A DNA stretch of 6,832 nt from Mailhella sp. (GTDB lineage Bacteria; Desulfobacterota; Desulfovibrionia; Desulfovibrionales; Desulfovibrionaceae): the NCBI GenBank assembly GCA_017940105.1, contig JAGAZG010000096.1:1-6832 (forward strand). Reading direction: 5' to 3'. Position 1 is the stretch's first letter, and every line of letters starts with the position of its first letter. This document shows positions 1-4,313 of the stretch, piece after piece. Below the pieces are notes generated by a model. That model was not told where the DNA came from and did no database searches. It saw only the letters and a program-made list of their open reading frames with translations. The translations under genes were made by a program, and so were the position numbers.

Positions 1-110
1 AGGATAAGTACCCTGCAGCATGGAAACAATGGGCCGACACCCTGCCATGCGAGCAACATGCCAATCGCGCAGACATTCATATTACGGAGAACACACTATG
101 CGGGTTCTGA
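1..110 (+). CDS. possible C-terminal tail of an upstream gene (partial)
   Basis: The frame starting at base 3 is open from the window edge to a TGA at 108-110 and reads as about 35 plausible residues, beginning DKYPAAWKQWADTL and ending ITENTLCGF. If real, it overlaps the start of the glycosyltransferase gene (ATG at 98) by 13 bases, which would mean translational coupling in one operon. The product cannot be recognised from so short a tail. An alternative is that the upstream gene ends at the TAA at 5-7 in another frame and this stretch is a leader. The case rests only on the open frame and natural-looking residue composition, so confidence is low. Confidence 0.3.
   Translation, partial: DKYPAAWKQWADTLPCEQHANRADIHITENTLCGF
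86..90 (+). promoter_or_regulatory. ribosome binding site deciding the start of the GT4-like gene
   Basis: A GGAGA purine run lies 7 bases before the ATG at 98. It supports that start over the in-frame ATG at 20, which has no comparable Shine-Dalgarno sequence and would add 26 residues unlike any glycosyltransferase N-terminus. Confidence 0.7.
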
Positions 111-1429
111 TGCTGGGATGGGAATTTCCGCCGCATATCAGCGGCGGGCTTGGTACGGCATGCCATGGCATAACTAAAGGCCTCCTGGGCAAAGGCGCTG
201 AGATCGTATTTGTGTTGCCCAGCCTCCGGGCTGTGCCTCAAAAAAGTGACGGATTTCTGCGTTCTGCCTCTGGCGTTTCCATAACAAGAGGATTGCGTCA
301 GGCTGTAGATAGAATCCGGCGTGAATGGGAATATAAAAATCTGCCTGGTCTGGACGCTCATCCTATAGACTCAAATCTGACCCCTTATGGACAGTCGTCC
401 GGCTTCACAAGCAGGAGCATTGACCCGGAACTGCTTGATGCATCCCTGCAGTCTGTGGAAGAAGTCAGCCATTTTCACGGTGGCTACCAGAAAGATCTTA
501 TGGATGAAGTTGAACGCTTCAGCGCTGCAGCAACTGCCGTGGTTCTGGAAGAACACAGGAAAAGGCATGCCGATGTCATCCACGCCCATGACTGGATGAC
601 GTATCCTGCGGCCATTGCAGCCAGCAGACTTTGCGGTTTACCGCTCGTCGTGCATTTGCATGCCACAGAGTATGATCGTTGCGGTGAAATTGGCTATGAT
701 AAAATCTACCGCATAGAACGCGAAGGCCTTCATGCAGCAGATCATGTCATTGCGGTAAGCAAGCGTACCAAGCAGATAGCCGTTGAGCGCTACGGAGTGC
801 CTCCAGATAAAATTTCCGTAGTGTACAACGGGGTATTCCCCTTGGCCCATCCACCTGTCTTCAACATTCCAAAGCTGATCCGCCACGAAAAACGCGTGCT
901 TTTCATGGCGCGCGTGGCCATGCAGAAAGGACCGGATTATTTTGTGGAGGCAGCCCGGCTTGTCCTTGACGCACTGCCGGATACAAGATTTATCCTTGCT
1001 GGAAACGGCGATCTGCTCCCACGCATGATCCGCCGCGCTGCAGAGCTTCGCATGGGCAGCAGATTCCACTTTCCTGGATTCATGAGAGGAGAAGATGTCC
1101 GGCACATGTATTCCATGGCTTCGCTTTACGTCATGCCAAGCGTTTCCGAACCGTTTGGCATTGCTCCGCTTGAAGCTCTGCAATGCGGCGCTCCTGTTCT
1201 GATGTCAAAGCAGTCCGGCAGCGCAGAGGTGCTGCCCAGCGCGTTTACCGTTGACTTCTGGAATGTTAAGGAAATGGCCGATACCATCATTAACATTCTC
1301 AACTACCCTGAAATGGCTGCGGCCAGCCTTAGGCTCTGCCAGCAAGAACTCAAACTGCTTACATGGGAACGAGCTGCCGACGGCATTCTTAACGTCTATG
1401 CCCGCGTCTGCCCCAAAGCCAGGAGTTAG
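98..1429 (+). CDS. GT-B glycosyltransferase, glycogen-synthase-like (GT4/GT5 type)
   Basis: This 443-residue cytoplasmic enzyme most likely adds glucose from a nucleotide sugar to an alpha-1,4-glucan chain. The protein opens with MRVLMLGWEFPPHISGGLG, the glycine-rich N-terminal loop of starch/glycogen synthase-like enzymes. HAHDW (162-166) and HLHATE (186-191) follow. The C-terminal Rossmann domain has the nucleotide-sugar pair R272 and K277 in MARVAMQKG and a full E-X7-E motif, E351 and E359, in SEPFGIAPLEA. The length is complete for the family. The start at 98 is chosen because the signature begins there and a ribosome binding site precedes it. One oddity is that the KXGGL lysine, which contacts ADP-glucose in bacterial GlgA, is replaced by Ile (ISGGL), so GT4 chemistry or a UDP-glucose donor is as likely as classical GlgA. 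The GH57 gene begins 2 bases after the stop. The fold is certain; donor and product are inferred. Confidence 0.9.
   Translation: MRVLMLGWEFPPHISGGLGTACHGITKGLLGKGAEIVFVLPSLRAVPQKSDGFLRSASGVSITRGLRQAVDRIRREWEYKNLPGLDAHPIDSNLTPYGQSSGFTSRSIDPELLDASLQSVEEVSHFHGGYQKDLMDEVERFSAAATAVVLEEHRKRHADVIHAHDWMTYPAAIAASRLCGLPLVVHLHATEYDRCGEIGYDKIYRIEREGLHAADHVIAVSKRTKQIAVERYGVPPDKISVVYNGVFPLAHPPVFNIPKLIRHEKRVLFMARVAMQKGPDYFVEAARLVLDALPDTRFILAGNGDLLPRMIRRAAELRMGSRFHFPGFMRGEDVRHMYSMASLYVMPSVSEPFGIAPLEALQCGAPVLMSKQSGSAEVLPSAFTVDFWNVKEMADTIINILNYPEMAAASLRLCQQELKLLTWERAADGILNVYARVCPKARS
1421..1425 (+). promoter_or_regulatory. ribosome binding site of the GH57 gene, inside the upstream gene
   Basis: AGGAG lies 6 bases before the ATG at 1432 and within the last codons of the glycosyltransferase, whose TAG stop is at 1427-1429. 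The overlap of signal and upstream coding sequence points to coupled translation of the two enzymes. Confidence 0.8.
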
Positions 1430-1431
1430 CC

Positions 1432-2625
1432 ATGCCTTCCATCTGCTTTTATTTTGAAGTCCATCAGCCCTGTCGCCTTCGCCCATACAGTTTTTTTGAT
1501 ATCGGAGCCAGCAGCAGCTACAACGATGAAGAACTTGACCGTCTTGTCATGCGTAAGGTTGCGGATAAATGCTATCTCCCCATGAACGCCCTTTTGCTGG
1601 AACTTATAAAAAGACACGAAGGACGCTTTCGCTTTACGTTTTCTCTTACGGGCACATTCATTGACCAGATGATTGCCTATGCTCCGGAAGTTCTAGCTAG
1701 TTTTCAGGAACTCGCAGGCACCGGCTGCGTGGAATTTCTGGATGAAACAGACAGTCACAGTCTTGCCGCCCTTTTTTCTGAAGATGAATTTCGCGAGCAG
1801 GTGGCTGCGCATCGCCACCGCATGAGGGAACTCTTTGGAGCAGAGCCGCGCGCATTCCGCAACACAGAGCTGATATACTGCGACCGTCTAGCCGCCCTTG
1901 TCGAAGGCATGGGGTATTCCACAATCATTACAGAAGGAGCTGATCGCATTCTTGACTGGAGGAGCCCGCGATATGTCTACCGGCCGTACGGATGCAGCAG
2001 CATCAGTCTTTTGCTGAAAAGCTATTCACTTTCTGACGATATAGCCTTCCGCTTTTCAAACAGAGGCTGGTCTGCATGGCCGCTCATGGCCGACACCTAT
2101 GCCGGATGGCTGAAACAGGCCAAGGGAGACGGCAACGTTATCGGCCTTTTCATGGATTACGAAACCTTTGGCGAACACCAATGGAAAGACACCGGTATCT
2201 TTGAGTTCATGAGAGAGCTTCCCGGAAAAATCCTGGATGATCCGGAAATGGATTTTCTAACGGTTTCAGAAGCTTCAGCCCGCTATCCAGCCAGCGGGGA
2301 GCTTTCTGTACCAGAATGGATATCCTGGGCCGATGCAGAACGGGATCTTTCTGCCTGGCTCGGCAATGATATGCAAAAGGACGCCCTTAAATCGCTATAT
2401 GAATGTCGCGATTTCGTAACGGCGCTCAACGATCCCCGGACAACGCAGACATGGAGACGCCTGCAAACTTCAGACCACTTTTATTACATGAGCACAAAAT
2501 GCGCATCTGACGGTGATGTGCATCAGTATTTCACTCCTTACGGCTCACCATTTGAGGCTTATGCGAATTTTATGAACATTCTTGCCGATTTCAGGCTTCG
2601 CCTGCTGGCTGCAGGGCACAAATAA
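1432..2625 (+). CDS. GH57 family alpha-amylase / alpha-glucan-acting enzyme
   Basis: This 397-residue cytoplasmic retaining glycosidase or transglycosidase acts on alpha-1,4-glucan; no signal peptide is visible. GH57 motifs occur in order. HQP (11-13) is near the N-terminus. FRNTELIY follows, with E146 as the expected nucleophile. FMDYETFGEHQW comes next, with D242 as the expected acid/base. SDHFYYM (347-353) stands near the end, as in the shorter alpha-amylase-type GH57 proteins. Both catalytic positions are filled, unlike the amylase-like relatives known to have lost them. The length fits the barrel plus a short helical C-terminal region, without the extra C-terminal domain of longer GH57 branching enzymes. 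The gene is 2 bases downstream of the GT4-like gene and is probably cotranscribed and cotranslated with it. Whether it hydrolyses, disproportionates or branches cannot be decided from sequence; database names in this family are often just alpha-amylase. Confidence 0.92.
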   Translation: MPSICFYFEVHQPCRLRPYSFFDIGASSSYNDEELDRLVMRKVADKCYLPMNALLLELIKRHEGRFRFTFSLTGTFIDQMIAYAPEVLASFQELAGTGCVEFLDETDSHSLAALFSEDEFREQVAAHRHRMRELFGAEPRAFRNTELIYCDRLAALVEGMGYSTIITEGADRILDWRSPRYVYRPYGCSSISLLLKSYSLSDDIAFRFSNRGWSAWPLMADTYAGWLKQAKGDGNVIGLFMDYETFGEHQWKDTGIFEFMRELPGKILDDPEMDFLTVSEASARYPASGELSVPEWISWADAERDLSAWLGNDMQKDALKSLYECRDFVTALNDPRTTQTWRRLQTSDHFYYMSTKCASDGDVHQYFTPYGSPFEAYANFMNILADFRLRLLAAGHK

Positions 2626-2642
2626 ACGGTAAACGTCTTTTT

Positions 2643-2682
2643 CTGCCCCATACCCGCTGTGGCATGGGCAGTTTTTTATTTT
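2643..2682 (+). terminator. Rho-independent terminator-like hairpin after the GH57 gene
   Basis: The arms CTGCC (2643-2647) and GGCAG (2667-2671) pair. After a one-base C bulge, the stem continues with C-G, A-T and T-A pairs, an A-C mismatch and two C-G pairs, closing a 6-base loop at 2655-2660. Six T residues (2672-2677) and then ATTTT follow directly. It starts 17 bases after the GH57 stop and ends 11 bases before the next ATG. It could end transcription or act as a partial attenuator ahead of the fusion gene. The bulge and mismatch make it moderate rather than very strong. Confidence 0.7.
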
Positions 2683-2683
2683 C

Positions 2684-2688
2684 GGGAG
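2684..2688 (+). promoter_or_regulatory. ribosome binding site of the GT3-GT35 fusion gene
   Basis: GGGAG ends 5 bases before the ATG at 2694 and sits immediately after the terminator-like T-run. It supports translation from this ATG, which is also where the conserved GT3 N-terminus begins. No convincing promoter is visible in the 68-base gap. Confidence 0.75.
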
Positions 2689-2693
2689 AATTT

Positions 2694-4313
2694 ATGGAAC
2701 AGAAAAAAAACCAGCATCTTTTTGAAGTCAGCTGGGAGGTCTGCAATAAAGTCGGTGGCATCTATGAAGTAGTCGCGAGCAAAGCGCAGCATGCAGTGAC
2801 GGCCTTTCATGGAGAATATTTTCTCCTCGGTCCAGATACGCGCCACAATACCGAATTCACTGAAACAGACGAACCAGGCTGGGATGCACTACGCTACGCG
2901 CTCAAGGACAAAGGTATGCGATGTCGCTTTGGCCGATGGGAAATTCCCGGAAGACCGAAGGTTATTCTTGTTGATGCAGGAGGTCGTTACGACTCAAATC
3001 AGCTGCTCCGCAAATTGTGGGAACGCTTTGGCGTGGATTCTCTTTCCGGTGGTTGGGACTACATCGAACCCGTGCTCTTCAGCTATGCCTGCGGCGAAGT
3101 CATAGCTGTCATCCATCAGGTGCTTGCCGCAAGAGATAAAAGCCACGGCATAGCCCAGTTTCATGAATGGATGTGCGGAGCAGGCATTCTTGCACTGAAA
3201 GAGCTAGGTCCGTCCATAGGCACGGTATTCACCACACATGCTACGGTGCTTGGCCGATCTATGGCAGGAAACGGAGTAGATATCTATGCCCGCATGGCAG
3301 AAATCTCTCCTGCACAAGAGGCAACCCGCTACAATGTCACGGCCAAATGCTCCATGGAAACCGTAAGTGCACGCGAAGCAGATGTTTTTACCACTGTCAG
3401 CGGTATCACAGCTGAAGAAGCTCGTATATTTCTTGGACGCAGCCCTGACATAGTCACAGACAATGGTCTTGACCTCTCAGCCATCCATGATTTCAGCAGG
3501 GACAGAGACTCTGCCAAAGCCAGCCGCAGACAGATGCTCAATCCGGTCTCGCGCCTGCTGCGGCAGGAGGTATCTCCAGACACCCGCATATTCGCGATTT
3601 CCGGGCGTTACGAATACCATAATAAAGGAGTCGATCTCTTTTTGGATGCCGTTGCTTCAGCGCGTGACACGCTGAAAAATTCAGAAAAAAAGCTGCTGAT
3701 TCTTTTGCTGATGATGGGAGGCCACACTGGCGTCGATGAAAACGCAGCAGGAGGCAATCCTGCCGTTGTGGCCGATCCTTTAAAACCTGAAACGGGTTTT
3801 CTCACAAGCCATCACGTATTCAATGTCTCTGGAGATCCCATTCTCGGCGCATGCCACCGCCTTGGACTTGAAAACAGAGTTGAAGACAATGTCAAGCTGC
3901 TCTTTGTGCCTGCCTTACTCGACGGCAGCGACGGCTTTTTCAATATGCATTATTTCGACGTGCTTTCTGGCTGTGACCTGGGCGTTTTTCCTTCATGGTA
4001 TGAACCGTGGGGATACACACCGCATGAATGTGCAGCCTATGGCGTTCCAACTGTGACAACCGATCTTTCTGGCTTTGGTCTCTGGGTTAGGCAGTTCGAA
4101 TCAAGAACAGGTGCTCAGCCTGGAGTCAGCATTGTTGCACGGCGCAATGTAAGCTATGAAAAAGCAGTCGAAGAGCTCTCATCGATTATAGTCTATTATG
4201 CGACCTGCACAGAAGAAGAGCTAAACAGACAGCGACTTGCGGCTCGCAACATGGCCGGACACGCGTCCTGGAATGAATTTTTTGGTCTTTATCTCAGGGC
4301 ATATGCTCTCGCC
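2694..4313 (+). other. GT3 (eukaryote-type glycogen synthase) domain, residues about 1-540
   Basis: The domain starts with FEVSWEVCNKVGGIYEV (residues 10-26), the donor-site loop of animal and fungal glycogen synthases. FHEWMCG (H157), FTTHATVLGR (H182), VFTTVSGITAEEA and DIVTDNGL follow in the order seen in those enzymes. In the second Rossmann half, SGRYEYHNKGVD supplies R305 and K311, and YEPWGYTPHE supplies the E-X7-E pair E437 and E445. The stretch between the conserved LMM (about 339-341) and DPIL (381) is about 40 residues. From memory it is roughly twice that in animal enzymes, where it holds helices used for tetramer contacts. The end of the domain, near EEFLN-like helix LYLRAYALA, lacks the dense arginine cluster that binds glucose-6-phosphate in eukaryotic enzymes. 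The phosphorylated N- and C-terminal tails are absent too. A constitutively active form is therefore inferred, not shown. Confidence 0.9.

Noticed and set aside
20..97. Upstream in-frame ATG at 20 giving a glycosyltransferase 26 residues longer
   Set aside because: The extra residues do not resemble a GT-B N-terminus, signal peptide or known extension. There is no good ribosome binding site before 20, whereas GGAGA stands 7 bases before the ATG at 98, where the family signature begins.
638..1183. 181-residue open frame on the minus strand
   Set aside because: It lies antisense to the conserved core of the GT4-like gene, has no recognisable motif, is rich in Cys/His as expected of a reverse-frame shadow, and has no spacing or operon context of its own.
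2809..3415. Two short plus-strand open frames (2809-3105 and 3167-3415)
   Set aside because: They lie in another frame inside the GT3 domain, whose motifs continue unbroken through the same bases.
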